Of a stretch of DNA of 64,000 bases, positions 1 to 11,313 are shown piece by piece (position 1 is the first letter of the stretch; every line of letters begins with the position of its first letter). The notes below the pieces were generated by a model. That model saw only the letters and a list, made by a program, of their open reading frames with translations. It had not been told where the DNA came from and searched no databases. Both the position numbers and the translations under genes were made by a program. This stretch comes from Dermacentor variabilis (lineage: Eukaryota > Arthropoda > Arachnida > Ixodida > Ixodidae): the NCBI RefSeq assembly GCF_050947875.1, contig NW_027460346.1:4282000-4345999 (forward strand), given 5' to 3'.

Positions 1-1
1 A

Positions 2-1520
2 GCTGACAAGCCCCTTGAACGGAGCGCCGCTGTTTGCGAGCTTCATTTTGATCTTCAGTTTGTGTTACCTCATTTCGATCACAACATACAAGGTGAGACG
101 GTGCGTTTGGAAAGAAGCTGACCGGTCCTTCAGCCCGATGCCGTCCCAACGAAGTTCCCGAACGTGCCTAAGTATCTCTTCAAGCCCGTGCCCAAGAAGA
201 GAAACCCAAAAAAGCGACTGGATCCCCAGGTCGTGCCTTCGAAGAGGCGGCTAACAGTTCCGCAGGCCAGCGACATTTTAGCAGAGGCACCCGCATCTGC
301 CGAATCGGGCCTACCAAGAACTTCGGATGCCAGAAACGTCCCCCTCCCATCAGACAAATTGGGAAAGCATGTTTTTTGTGAAAAGACGCTAACAGTGTCG
401 TATATAGCGTGTGCCTGTCAGGGCTGAACATGAGTCTCCCCCATGCTCAGAAGCTTGTTGTGTTCCACAGCGAGGGCACCGCTGTCAACCATCAGGTGTT
501 GGTCCGGGGTGTGGAACTCACGGCGATAGACGAGAAATGCGATCCAGCGTCCGTGCTGCAGGAGGTTGATAGCATGCAGGTTTGCGCAGGAGCGGGGTTA
601 CTGACTGAGTTCTCCCATGTTAGCTGCTCAAAAATGATAAAATGTAGCGAAGGCTTTTATCGTATACAGTGCAAAGGTACCGTGAGCGAAAATGAGATGC
701 GGTGAGTCGCCTGCAAGTATTTGAAAAGGCTTCTTATTAATCAACGGTGCCGGGAAAAGAAGCGAAATGTCAGTTATGATTATGGAAAGAAGTTGAGGGC
801 AAGAACCGAAGCAGTGATATATCTAAGAGCCAAAGTAAAAAGCTTGGATCGAACCATCACTCAAATGAAGCAGGAGAATGAGGATATTGAAGAAAGTACT
901 GCGCTAAAAAAGATCGAAATGGTTCCACAAAAACAAAGAGTTGCAATCATGCAGTGTTTTGAGGTTGGAAGCCGCAAATCTGTCAAAAGGATGCACTATA
1001 ATCCAGAGTGGATGCTTGAATGTATTATAATGCACATGAAAAGTCCACCCGTCTACGAACATGTACGAAAACAAAAATACTTGTGCTGCCTAGCCGCACT
1101 TGTCTCAGGAAGTATATGAAGAAATACGAAAGCAGATTTGGATTCAATGCAGCAGTGTTTTCTTTCATATCAAGAAAAACTCAAGAGATGACTGAATTTG
1201 AGTGCCATGGTGTCCTTATTGCCGACGAGATCAAGCTTGCAGAAAACTTTGCTGTTGCAAGCGGCTCTGGTAAAGTTAACGGTTTCGTTGATCTTCGCCC
1301 CTACACTCCTGAGGCTGACAAGACAGTTACGTGGGACCATGGACTGGTTATTATGTTTCAGCCTCTTTCAGGGTCATGGCATCAAATCCTTGGTGTTTTC
1401 GCTTCTAAGGGCAATGTTAAAGCACCGAAAAGTGATGAAAGGCGGAGATATACTAAAGTATCATCACTGCCATTGTAGCATGCAAGTGAACGCATCGCAG
1501 ACCGGCTATACTAATTTATG
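2..1520 (+). pseudogene. THAP-domain / P-element-type transposase, decayed, 5' end outside window
   Basis: The first 200 bases read as the C-terminal half of a THAP zinc finger: the C-x2-H pair in VCELHF (about 32-49) and, at 140-157, AVPTKF, the near-invariant THAP motif AVPTIF with one change. An in-frame TGA at 119-121 sits where a Trp is expected (one-base change). Further ORF pieces follow at 430-705 and 721-1119, then, after a frame change near 1085, at about 1085-1478. The last two match the layout of P-element/THAP9-type transposases: a coiled, charged stretch, a helix-turn-helix, then an RNase-H-like start with HGVLIADEIKL, GFVDLRPY and a serine-lysine FASKGN end. A complete transposase would run several hundred codons further. 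It is either dead or has introns I did not place; the stop and the frame change favour dead. Family assignment rests on remembered motifs and is fairly firm; exon borders are not. Confidence 0.72.
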
Positions 1521-1559
1521 AACCGAAAGAATCACTGCAAATTCGCGTTTCTAGCGCGA

Positions 1560-2119
1560 AACGCATAGCACGCCCGTAGGACGCGTGCTATGCCAAAGAC
1601 AAAGTACGTGTAAGCAACCGCCAGCGCCGCCTCGCGGTTGCATCGCAGAAGCAGACGCGAGCGGCCGCGCCTTCGGCACACTCCCCCTATTCCAGCCCCT
1701 GTAACTCTTCGGCCGAACCGAGTCTGAAGACGATTAAGAGAATCTCATTCGCGACTTTTGACGGCCCCACTTATGCAACGTCGCTCTCAACGAAGAGACG
1801 CAACCCACGCCCGGCGTTCTTCGGACGTGCATCGCATGGGCTCCGCGATTTCTGCTCCTGGTTTTAGCATCTCGCCCGGGATATTCTCCAGTTTCTGCTA
1901 CCGAGCACCCGGAGGTTTAAGGACCTTCCTGACACCTCATCTGCCCGGACCCGCCGTCCAACGTTTCACCAGGACCTCATCTTTGACCAGCCAAGGGGCC
2001 GCCGAGCTAAGCCCAACGCTCGGCGCAACGCCACCTCGCCCGCAGCGTGAAGCTGCACCTAGCGTCGCACCGGCGTCCGCTGCGCCGGCACTCGCTCCCC
2101 TTGTCTCGAAGCCGCCGAT
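1560..2119 (+). promoter_or_regulatory. Presumed 5' untranslated/promoter region of the LINE
   Basis: GC-rich stretch between the transposase remnant and the first ORF1 ATG, without a long credible ORF. LINEs of this type have an internal promoter in the 5' UTR; that role is inferred only from position. Confidence 0.4.
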
Positions 2120-3799
2120 ATGAAAAGTATAGTCGACGGTACACTCATCTCCCAACAAGAATTTGATGACGACCCTCGCTGGTCCCGAATGCTCCAAGCC
2201 CACCGTGCGGCCCATCCAAAGGAAGTCGTTTCAGCCACGAACGCCCACCTCAAGTACGCCATGGCACCCTCGCCGTCGCTGAAGACCCATCGCCTACGCC
2301 GCCACGTCCCGCTGCCTCGACTCCCAGCGGAAGACTAAAAGATCGTCTTCCGCCCTGGAGGTGGCCTCGACCTCCGCACAACCACCAATGGGGCCCTCCT
2401 TGCCTCACTCTGTTCTAGCGCCAGCGTTGAGTGCGGCGACGCCCGTGTCGAGGACCGCGTACGCATAAACCCGTACAACAACTCTTTCACCGTCAGTACA
2501 CCCTCGGAGCAACACACCCGACAGTATGTGCGAACCTCTGAGTTGCATCTCGCCACCCAGCTGTACCCACTGCGCGCCTATGTGGCCGCACCTGACAACG
2601 CCCTCCGCGGCATAATCTACAACGCCGTGGACAATCAAAACCAAGAGGAGATAATCGAGGACCTGCAGGCTATGAATCCCAGCAGCACTTACGCCATCGC
2701 CGACGCAAGGCAGATGGGTCGCACCCGGTCCATCCTGATCACCTTCGTCGGCACGAAAGAACTCCCTCGCACCGTGGTGTTCAACTGCGGCCTGTTCATC
2801 TGTCACCCCTTCCGCCCCAAGGCTGAAGCTTGTTTCAATTGTTGGAGCCATGGCCACCGCTCCGACGTATGTACCAAATCCAGGTCCGGACGCTGCCCAC
2901 GCTGCGGAGCTGTGCACGCGGCTCGGGACCCCCCTGACTGCACTCCTAAATGCATCTTGTGCAGCGGCACACATGTCACGGGGTCCCGCCCGTGTAAGCT
3001 CCGCTTCGAACGGGGGGGTCCCTCCCCACTCGCATCCAGTCCCAAGTCAACGCCATCCAACTCAGCGCAGTCAACACCATCCGCCAAAGACAACCGCTCA
3101 TCGCGTCCCCGTCAACGATCCAGCTCCCGATCAAGCCGGGACCGCAGCCCCCGCCACCGCTCCGTCTCATTTCCACCGCTACCGGGGCAAGACAACCCAT
3201 CGACTGCTTCCCAGGTGAGCTGGCGATCGCCGCCTCCCACACACGACCCCGAAAAAGAAAAGCTCAAAGCTCAAATCGCAGCCCAGAGCAACGAGATTGC
3301 CCTACTGAAAGAACAGCTGCAGGCGCTGCTCGCGCGCCCCCACCTCCCCACCTCATCCCCTCACCAAACCTCACAACCCATCGCTCTCCAGACCCCACCG
3401 CCACCACCTCCCGCCCCAATGTCCGCCTCCTCTTCGGCCGCGCCTTCTCGTGCCGCCTCCCCCTCCCGCAGCCCTCCACATAAGAGGCGCTCCTCTACCG
3501 AACCTGCCGCCACCCCGGAGATGGAGGCTGTCATCCGCCACACGGCCTCGTTCCTCGAGGCACATGAACGACGCATCATGGCCGCCATTACAGCTCTGCG
3601 TACGGACACGCAGAGCTGGATGGCTCAAATTAGCAACCGCATGACCAAAATTGAGGCCCGCCAGAGTTCCCTCGAGGCCGATCTTGCCCAGATGACCATT
3701 ACTGTCTCATCCCTCCTCCCCTCATCTTCATCTCCCAAACACCCTGCACCAGCAGGGGCACCCAGGCCTCAAGATGGCCAGACACCCCCCGCGCCTTAA
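2120..3799 (+). pseudogene. LINE ORF1, nucleic-acid-binding zinc-knuckle protein, one premature stop
   Basis: ORF1 protein of the LINE, expected to coat the element RNA. The frame opens at ATG 2120 and is interrupted by a TAA at 2336-2338; after it the reading resumes with KIVFRPGGGLDL, a conserved ORF1 segment, so the stop looks like a single mutation (a Tyr codon would fit). From there it runs unbroken to TAA 3797-3799, about 559 codons in total. Three knuckles follow one another from 2831: C-x2-C-x4-H-x4-C, C-x2-C-x3-H-x7-C and C-x2-C-x3-H-x6-C. After them come a Ser/Pro/Arg-rich tract and a heptad-like segment near 3240-3320 that could be a coiled coil. The last 26 bases overlap the start of ORF2 in another frame. 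Confidence 0.85.
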
Positions 3800-6700
3800 T
3801 TTCTGGCAGTGGAACTGCCGCGGCTTCCGCGCAAAGCGGAACACGCTGCAGCTCCACCTCCAGAACATCCCTCCCTCCGACGTCCCCGCTATCATCGCCC
3901 TTCAAGAAACCTTCTCCCCAGTAAAACTACGGGACTACACAGCTTTCCACCCTGCTTCCCCTTCACCTCCGAACGTTGCCACGCTAGTTCATCGCGCCTA
4001 CATGGCAATCGAGCATCCGCTCGACGTTCCGGAGTGCACTCACCACTTCTTGGAACTCCTTCCCCGGCGGCGGCAAGATGCCAGCCTCTTTGTCCTTAAT
4101 GTGTACAGCCCTCCCCGCACACCTGCAGCTCCCCTCCTCCTCCTTCTCCCCCAACGCCATCTCACGCGCGAGCCGGAACGCGCTCCTAATTCTTGGGGAT
4201 TTCAACGCTCATCACGTAAGTTGGGGCTACCCCAAGAACTGCAGGAAGGGCCTGGCACTATGGACCTTCTTGCAGAACGAACAGTTGACCGTCCTTAACG
4301 ATTTCTCGGAACCCACCCGCATTGGCTCCAGCGTACAACGGAACACTAATCCGGACCTTTCCATCTGCAAAAATATCCCGGACGCGGTGTGGACGAACTC
4401 CTGGGTCTCTCTCGGTAGCGACCACAATATCCTGTCTGTCTCTTTCTCCTTTCCCACCCTATCTTCCTCCCCCAAGCGTCTGGTGCAGGTGGTGGACTGG
4501 GATCGCTTCCGCCAGTCACGGCCTCCACCTCCATCTCAGACCTTTCTCAGTGGACCACTAACTTGCTTCAGGATGTTTCCTCTGCCACCTCCACCGTCCC
4601 CACCCCTCCTCACTCCTACACGGCTGATAGTCGCCTCCTGCACCTCTGGGAGGCGTATCACTCCCTGCACCGCCGATGGCTTTCCCAGAAACACAACCGC
4701 TCGCTGCGCCTCCGCCTTGCTCGCCTGGCAATGGACATGGAGGAGCACTGCTACTCTCTCACCAGACAGCAGTGGGGCCAGACCTGCGAGCGCATGGCCG
4801 GTAACCTCGGGCTGAGGGATACGTGGGTTCTCCTACGTGTCCTCCTTGACCCGTCGCATTCCAAGGCCATGCACCGCAGGGACGTGACGCGCCTCCTCCA
4901 CTCATCTCCACTCTCTGATTCCGACTTTCTTCTTGCTCTTCGTGATCACTACCTCTGCACCAACCCCCCTTCCTCTCTCCCTTCCTACGCCGGCAACCCT
5001 AATTCTGCGCTCGACGCAGATATCACCCTGGGTGAGGTTCGTGCCGCACTGCATAAGCTCCGCACCACCTCCACACCGGGGGCCGACCAAATCTCTAACA
5101 AGGCCCTCCGTAATCTGGACACCCCATCTCTCGAGGCCATCACTGACCTCTTTAACAAACATTGGCATGAAAGCACTCTGCCTTCCGAGTGGACCCACGC
5201 TAAGGTAACTTTCATCCCCAAACCTGGCAAACCAATAGACATCCAAAATCTCCGCCCTAGCTATTTCCCTCACCTCTTGTCTCGGTAAGCTCTTGGAGCA
5301 CGTTGTTCTCGACCGCTTGCAGAACTTTCTAGAAGACAACCACCTTTACCCCGATTCGATGTTTGGCTTTCGCCCTTCCCTTTCTACCCATGACGTCATG
5401 CTCCAGCTCTCCGAAGAAGTTCTTCACCCTCTTCACGCCAAGCGCACTCGTGCGGTCTTGGCACTGGACATGACGAAAGCATTTGATAACGTCCTTCATT
5501 CGGCCATCCTAGATGCTCTTTCCAACCTTAACGTGGGTCCTCGTATCCACGGTTATATCACGGCTTTCCTTGCCCGTCGCACCGCTGAGATTTCATTCGG
5601 CCCTCTGACTTCTCCAAATTTCACTCTTGGAAATCAGGGCACCCCCCAGGGTTCCGTCCTCTCCCCCCTTCTCTTTAACATCACTCTATTCCCCATGGCA
5701 CGCAATCTCGCTGCCATTCCAAACCTGTCCCATGCTTTCTACGCCGATGATATCACCCTCTGGGTAACCACCGGAAATATTGGAGAGATGGAGGCCGTCC
5801 TCCAGGCGGGTGCGGACGTGGTTGCCGGTCATGCTCGCGCAGTCGGGCTGGCCTGCTCCCCGTCAAAGTCGGAGCTTCTGCTCCTCCCGGCTCGAGGCAC
5901 GCCCCCCACCTCTTCCCCCACCCTTAGCATCATTATTGACGCGCACCCCGTCCCTTCTGTCTCCTGCCTCCGCATTCTGGGTCTCCTTCTCCAATCCAAC
6001 GGCAAACACACTGCCGTCCTTTCCCGCCTAAATACCACCGTCCACCAGACCGTCAGACTTATTCGACGTGTCGCTAACCGGCACCACGGCATGCGTGAGC
6101 ACGACCTCCGTCGTCTTGTCCAGGCGTTCGTTCTCAGCCGCTTTGTCTACTCCCTCCCCTATCTTTTTCTCTCTCGCGCCGAGGAAGACAAGGTGAACTG
6201 CCTCATCCGCCAAGCCTACAAGTCAGCCCTTGCGCTCCCCACCTACACCCCCACATCTCGTCTGCTTGCAATGGGCGTCCACAATACTCTTTCAGAGCTT
6301 GTGGAGGCCCATCGCACGGCACAACTCGACCGCCTTTCTCGCACCCCATCTGGTAGAACCCTTCTCTGTTCCCTCCGCTTGACCCCTGTGTCCCCTGTCT
6401 GTGTAACCCACCCCTTACCCTCCTCTGTATCTTCCATGCTCACTGTCAACCCTCTTCCCAAGAACATGCACCCTGAGCATCACGCCGCCCGCCGCTTTGC
6501 CCGTGCCTCTACCCTCTGGCGCCAATACGGCACACAGTCTAACGCTGTGTATGTCGCTGCGGCGCCATACAATGCCCACCCCGCCTACGCCCTTGCCACC
6601 ATTTCCCATACACTTTCTCCCCTGACCGTTGCCACTATACCTGCCCCCACTTCCACTGCCGCAGAGGAAGCAGCTATTGCGCTCGCCATTGCCACTACCC

Positions 6701-7350
6701 CAGCCCGTTTCATACTCAGCGACTCCAAAGCTGCAGTCCACAACTTTGCGAAGGGTCGCATCTCCTCCTCCGCGCTCAGCATCCTTGAGCACTCCCCTCC
6801 CCCTTCTCGTCGTATCCAACTCCTCTGGGTTCCGGCTTACGCGGGGCACCCTGGCAACGAGGCGGCAAATTCCATCGCTCGCGAGATGACAGACCGAGCT
6901 GGCCCCCTCCACTCCGGGATGGACACGCGTGACTCCCTCCTCACCTTCCATGACATCGCCCTTCATTACCGCAACTCTCGCCTATCCCTCCCTCCCCCTC
7001 ACAAATCCCTGTCTAAGCTCCACCAGAGCACGTGGCGCCATTTACAGGCCCACACTTTCCTTTCTCCTGCCCGACTTGCCCTTATTCACCCCGGTGCCTT
7101 CTCACCTGAATGCACGCTCTGCAGTCACCCACGAGCAGACTATGCTCATATTCTGTATTCGTGCCCTAAACACTCACCCCCTGCCTCTTGGCATGTATCT
7201 AGTCCGCTGCTGTGGGAGGCTGCTTTGGCCAGCTCTGAGCCGGATGTCCAGCTACGGCTAACGATCTGGGCAGCGGAAGTCGCCGCCAGGCATGATCTGG
7301 TGGCCACGACCGGCAGCCTGAAGGCCACCCACGGAACGGCGGCATCTTAA
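3774..7350 (+). pseudogene. LINE ORF2 polyprotein: AP endonuclease, reverse transcriptase, RNase H; three frameshifts
   Basis: ORF2 nicks target DNA and reverse-transcribes the element RNA. The start chosen is ATG 3774, which overlaps ORF1 by 26 bases. Order: endonuclease (NFWQWNCRG at the start, LQETF, GDFNAHHVSWGYP near 4197, SLGSDHNILS near 4410), a linker, RT (TPGADQISNKAL, ALDMTKAFDNV near 5461, GTPQGSVLSPLLFN near 5640, catalytic YADD at 5740-5751), RNase H (LSDSKAA near 6717 and WVPAYAGHPGNEAAN near 6829), and a C-terminal C-x2-C...H-x4-C finger near 7112. Frame changes lie near 4150, 4520 and 5260; from 5293 to the stop at 7348-7350 it is open for 685 codons. All visible catalytic motifs are kept, so breakage is recent. 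Confidence 0.88.
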
Positions 7351-7400
7351 TTTCCTTTCTTTTTTGGCCTTCACTAAATAAAGTTTGTACCACCACCACC

Positions 7401-7904
7401 TCAACGAACGCTTCGCCGTAAACGCGAGCGCCGGGTGCGCTGGTTGAACGCCCTCTTGCTGCTGTCTTTGTTCGTCTTCGCTGCGCGTTCTGAACGGAAG
7501 AGGGACCCAAGAGCCCAAACGCCTTACAACGCCTCACTGTATGGTTAGCGACTCCTGCTCCCAGCACGAACGCACAGCACGAGCGCACCCCACATGAAAC
7601 GTTCCGCTAAGGCGAGTAGTTTAGCGACCATTTCGCGAATGCAGCTTTGTTAGCCCGCACATTCGCGCAATTATTTCGTGGGGTGTTGATAGAGCTGCAG
7701 CCGACAATTCTGCAGCAAAACGCATCGGGTGCATGACCTCGGGCTACTGGATACCGGAGTATTCTTTGCAATTTACGCCCAGTCAAGCCGGCGGAAAGAG
7801 GGGTGTCTTCAAGCTTATATGACACCCCCCCCCCTCTGGCCACTGGCACCCGGGGCCCCCGCCCCCCCCCCCCCTGCGTCTGCGCCACTGCTTATTCCTC
7901 CGTG
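7401..7904. other. Gene-free spacer with C-runs
   Basis: No credible coding sequence. It contains cytosine runs (about 7820-7880) that create proline-rich frames of no evident meaning. The origin of this spacer between two LINE pieces is not recognised. Confidence 0.4.
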
Positions 7905-8290
7905 TGGGTCAGACCTGCCTGGTGGGTTAACCGGTCAAGAGCAGGTTACGTTAAGAAGGCTACGTGCCGGGGTCGCGCTCACTCCGTCTGTGACCGCTCT
8001 CTGGCCACAACATTATCATGGTCTTTACGGAGCATCGTGCCCATTTTGTAACACAAAAGTAAAAAAAAATGTGACAGTGACACACCTACTATGTACGTGC
8101 CCAGGACTTCATCTAAACCGTCTCAGCCACCTCCGGGCAACAGGCCTTCGGCTTGGCCGCCTACCGCGGACCTTGAACGTTGGATTCGTGGACCACACCA
8201 TTGTCCACTTCTATATTTTTTCCACGAGTCGAATCTGTTCGTGTACTTTTAACATCTTTTGTATTATGCCTACGGGCGCGCTTTCAAATA
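7905..8290 (+). mobile_element. C-terminal tail of a second LINE ORF2, 5'-truncated
   Basis: The reading frame from about 7920 to 8240 has the signature of the last part of an ORF2 protein downstream of RNase H: an LTGQEQVTLRRLRAG lead-in, then a zinc-finger-like CPFC...HLLCTCPGL (C-x2-C, H, C-x-C). An AATAAA-like signal near 8286 closes the fragment. It directly abuts the fold-back element starting at 8291. Only the C-terminus is present, as expected of 5'-truncated LINE insertions. Confidence 0.62.
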
Positions 8291-8461
8291 AAAAAATTAC
8301 CGACGATTACGTTACTTCCTAATGCGAAATTTGAGCGCAGCAAGTAAGCTGTTTCACCTTTTCGATAGATTGAGGCAAAGAAATCGAGCAACACATGTAT
8401 GCGCTATCACAGAATTCTTTTTTTATTTTTCACACGTATTCCTTTAACAAAGACTCCACTA
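8291..8461 (+). repeat. Left outer inverted arm of the fold-back element
   Basis: A 171-bp arm matching 11314-11484 in reverse complement almost throughout, including the landmarks TTACCGACGATTACGTTACT and AACACATGTATGCGCTATCA. On the minus strand it contains the last codons and 3' flank of the small ORF ending at 8430. Confidence 0.9.
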
Positions 8462-8591
8462 GGTAAGCTTCTGCTTCGGCGGCACGCACCTCTGGATTCT
8501 GACGGCGACGGCGCTGGGCCTCTGCTCTGGCAGCTCGTTTAGCAGCAGCAGCAGCAGCAGACGGAGGACTTCCATCGGTCGTCTCGCTCAT
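8430..8591 (-). CDS. 53-residue Ala/Arg-rich small ORF in the left arm
   Basis: Starts at ATG 8591-8589 and ends with TGA at 8432-8430. The protein begins MSETTDGSPPS, continues with an alanine run encoded by a GCT/GCA repeat, and then has a basic segment with AEAQRRRRQNPEVRAAEAEA, which matches the 17-residue unit repeated in the ORF at 10899-11207. It ends YLVESLLKEYV. Function unknown. The shared repeat unit in both ORFs makes it likely that both derive from one longer, repeat-containing gene carried by the element. Whether it is translated cannot be told; it may be a remnant. Confidence 0.4.
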   Translation of the reverse strand: MSETTDGSPPSAAAAAAKRAARAEAQRRRRQNPEVRAAEAEAYLVESLLKEYV

Positions 8592-9149
8592 GGCTCAGAA
8601 AGAACTGGCAGATAATTTCGCAGTGGCGAACGGCAGCGGCAATTTCGGCTCGGGCGGTGCACATATACATATCCGCCGCCACCGATCTGGCTCTCTGATT
8701 GCCACCGCACAGGGGTTGCATTGGAGGAGGAGCGAAGAAAGGAATTAAGTTCGAGCCGGCGCTTTGACAACCGGAGACCCGCAGGAAGAGGGGGGAGGGG
8801 GGCGGCGTGTGCACCCAGCGGCAAACGATGGGGGCAGAAGCGCGCGCAGCAAGCGGACAACACGATAAAGGGAGGAGGGAAGAGATAGCAGCGACTGACT
8901 GATGCCGCTGACGCCGATTGTGAGTCAACCCCAGCTGCGGAGTTGGTTTCAGAGACAACGCCGCCGATGCCGACACAAACAATATGATACCCTCGCTTCC
9001 GCAGCGCTAAGAACCAGGTCTAGCCGTGGGAAGGTGGTCACGTATTCGTCGACGTGCCGGGGCCTACGTGAAATAACCGGCGCGTCGGCAACTGAAGAGC
9101 ACCCTATCCGCCACACAAGAACAGGGGGGGGGGGGTCCCTTTCCTCCTC

Positions 9150-9348
9150 TTTCTGCATGGCGGCGACGGTGTTCTATGCAGTCACGTTATCTTGACTCTC
9201 TAGCGGCGTCAGCGGCATCCAGCGGTATCAGTCGGTCGCTGCTAGCGCTGGGGGGATGAAAGGGGGGCGGAGCTGGTTACGAGGCCGACGACAACGCCGA
9301 CGACGACGCGAAACCCAGGAACGGACGCCAAAGAGCTGCGCTCTAAAA
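9150..9348 (+). repeat. Inner inverted arm, left copy
   Basis: About 199 bp, almost identical to the reverse complement of 10648-10848 (shared landmarks: the block around the CTAGCGCTGGGGGGATGAAA string and the ACGACGACGCGAAACCC string). The last 25 bases (GAGCTGCGCTCTAAAA end) also resemble a motif near 14620-14650, suggesting a wider family. Confidence 0.9.
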
Positions 9349-10647
9349 ATATCGAAAGCGGACAGGCGACAAGGAAGATGCTCACGGGGCCATACTATGG
9401 ATAACGGCATAAGAAAAGGCTAAGTGCACTCAGGTTAACTTTACAGGTTTGCAAGGATTGACTGACGGGCTAGTTAGTTCGTTATCACAGAGAGATAGCG
9501 CTTCAGAAGTTAGCGCAGTGTGTGTGTGGATCTTCCTTTTTGTCCTGTCTTGAAGCGCTGTTGTTTCTATGACTTCACAGATCGTTTTCTTCGTCAGTTC
9601 CGCTTTCCAAGAACGTTTACTTGGAAAACTTTTGTTCGCATGGCTCTTAAAGAAGCATGTTTAATCAAAATTTCTTCGCACGGTTGGATAATTTCGAGGG
9701 CGGGCTCCAAAGTGCTCATTTTATTTAGCCACCTAAGATCAATTACTGAATTTTAATGAACGTAGATTTTGTTAATTATGCACACAACTTCTCAACTTAC
9801 TCCTCGTCCAGAAGTTACCAATCTGAACACTCGAATGATAAAATGATGTCGTCAATACTTGGTTTGTTAGTTTTGCTTGGTGCAGTTAAAAGGAGCCGGC
9901 ATATTGATGGTGTTGTAGGCATCTTATAAAGCAAGTGTGAAAGCTTGGACAGCTTTTCTTGGTGCACATAAACTTCATAAACTTAAGCACATCTGGCCAA
10001 CCGTGCACTTTTGTCTATATAACCGATTCTCCTACATTATACAAGAATCATCTCAGCGCTATGGTACATCATACAAGCTGTGCGAGAACATTGTGCGCGC
10101 TCCCGATTAGATTGCTGGGCGTTGGTGGCATCAGGCTCGGTTTCCTGGCATCATCAGGAATAAAAACAGCTGCCTGGGGCGAAGCATTGAATCCATTTTC
10201 TGTACTTTTATAACATATGGGTCAGCGCGTACATGTACGTTAGAACGAAAAGTACTGAAATACTAAGATGAGGTTCTTGCGGCATATATTTTGGCTGTCT
10301 AATGTTCAGACTTAAAGAAAACACGCACTGTCGGAATTGATTACGGGGAGCTCACCGTGATGGATGATTTGATTGACCATAATTAGCGTGATGTTTACGG
10401 TTATGATTAATTTCTTCAACTTTAAACGTTAAATTTGATGTTAAACGTTATCTTGCGGGCACCACTACAAGGTCGGCTATCGTCGGATGACGGCGCCAAC
10501 GCATGCTGCTGGCCGAAAGCTGCCGAGGAGATAAGGGACGCCCTGCCGCTTCCTCGTCGCATGTCACGATGCAGCCGGCCGTGTTAACCGAATGCACGCT
10601 TGAGAGCAGCACGATACCACTGCGAAACCGCTCCGTCACGTGGTTTC
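9349..10647. other. Central loop of the fold-back element
   Basis: AT-richer sequence between the inner arms. Only short frames occur and none resembles a known transposase, reverse transcriptase or other family. No tRNA-like or microsatellite feature is seen. Confidence 0.4.
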
Positions 10648-10848
10648 TTTTAGAGCGCAGCTCTTTGGCGTCCGTTCCTGGGTTTCGCGTCGTCGTCGGC
10701 GTTGTCGTCGGCCTCGTAACCAGCTCCGCCCCCCTTTCATCCCCCCAGCGCTAGCAGCGACCGACTGATACCGCTGGATGCCGCTGACGCCGCTAGAGAG
10801 TCAAGATAACGTGACTGCATAGAACACCGTCGCCGCCATGCAGAAAGA
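10648..10848 (-). repeat. Inner inverted arm, right copy
   Basis: Reverse-complement partner of 9150-9348. The following 10860-10966 pairs with 8801-8907. Between the left middle and inner arms there are about 240 extra bases with no counterpart on the right, so the two sides have diverged by insertion or deletion. Confidence 0.9.
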
Positions 10849-10898
10849 GTATCAGTCAAAGGCATCAGTCAGTCGCTGCTATCTCTTCCCTCCTCCCT

Positions 10899-11207
10899 TT
10901 ATCGTGTTGTCCGCTTGCTGCGCGCGCTTCTGCCCCCATCGTTTGCCGCTGGGTGTACACGCCGCCCCCCTCCGCTTCCGCTTACTGCGGGTTGCTCTCG
11001 ACGGCGGCGATGAGCCTCCGCTTCGGCGGCGCGAACTGCAGGGTCTTCTCGGCGGCGGCGATGAGCTTCTGCTTCAGCCTTGCTTACTGCTGGTTGCTCT
11101 CGACGGCGGCAATGAGCCTCCGCTTCGGCGGCGCGAACGGCAGGGTCTTCTCGGCGGCGGCGCTTAGCCTCTGCTTCCCCCACGGCTGTGACAACCTCGC
11201 GAGGCAC
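10899..11207 (-). CDS. 102-residue ORF with tandem arginine-rich 17-residue repeats
   Basis: Reads from ATG 11207 to a stop at 10899-10901. After MPREVVTAVG there are four consecutive units of the type AEAEAHRRRREDPAVRA (17 residues), alternating ...EDPAVRA and ...EQPAVS(K/G), then a Gly/Arg-rich tail. The unit should form a charged helix and could bind nucleic acid or be a degenerate coiled coil. I cannot name the family: it is reminiscent of arginine-rich short-repeat proteins of arthropods but shorter than the 23-residue STPR unit. The tandem also exists at DNA level as a 51-bp repeat, so the ORF may simply be a repeat expansion inside a transposon. Confidence 0.42.
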   Translation of the reverse strand: MPREVVTAVGEAEAKRRRREDPAVRAAEAEAHCRRREQPAVSKAEAEAHRRRREDPAVRAAEAEAHRRRREQPAVSGSGGGRRVHPAANDGGRSARSKRTTR

Positions 11208-11313
11208 TTGTATAGATCTCGTCTTTGAGAATCAAGCATTGGTGTACCAAGTCGAACATATATCAGTCTATTTCTCCGACCACAAAGCTTCCTTCATGAC
11301 TGTCAAGAACTGT

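Larger units (their letters stand above)
1560..7400 (+). mobile_element. Near-complete I-group (EN-RT-RNase H) non-LTR retrotransposon
   Basis: A two-ORF LINE with a 5' untranslated region, ORF1 (zinc-knuckle protein), ORF2 (endonuclease, reverse transcriptase, RNase H, C-terminal zinc finger), an AATAAA at 7377-7382 and a short ACC-triplet tail at 7389-7400 instead of poly(A). RNase H after the RT places it in the I group (I, R1/LOA-like lineages), not CR1 or RTE. It carries only one in-frame stop (ORF1) and three frameshifts (ORF2), so it is younger than the other LINE pieces here. The 5' boundary is approximate: it lies somewhere between the end of the P-type transposase remnant (about 1500) and 1700. 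Confidence 0.85.

Noticed and set aside
3264..3628. Overlapping minus-strand Gly/Arg-rich ORFs
   Set aside because: They are antisense shadows of the Pro/Ser-rich part of LINE ORF1.
6415..6966. 183-codon minus-strand ORF
   Set aside because: Antisense shadow of LINE ORF2 (RNase H region).
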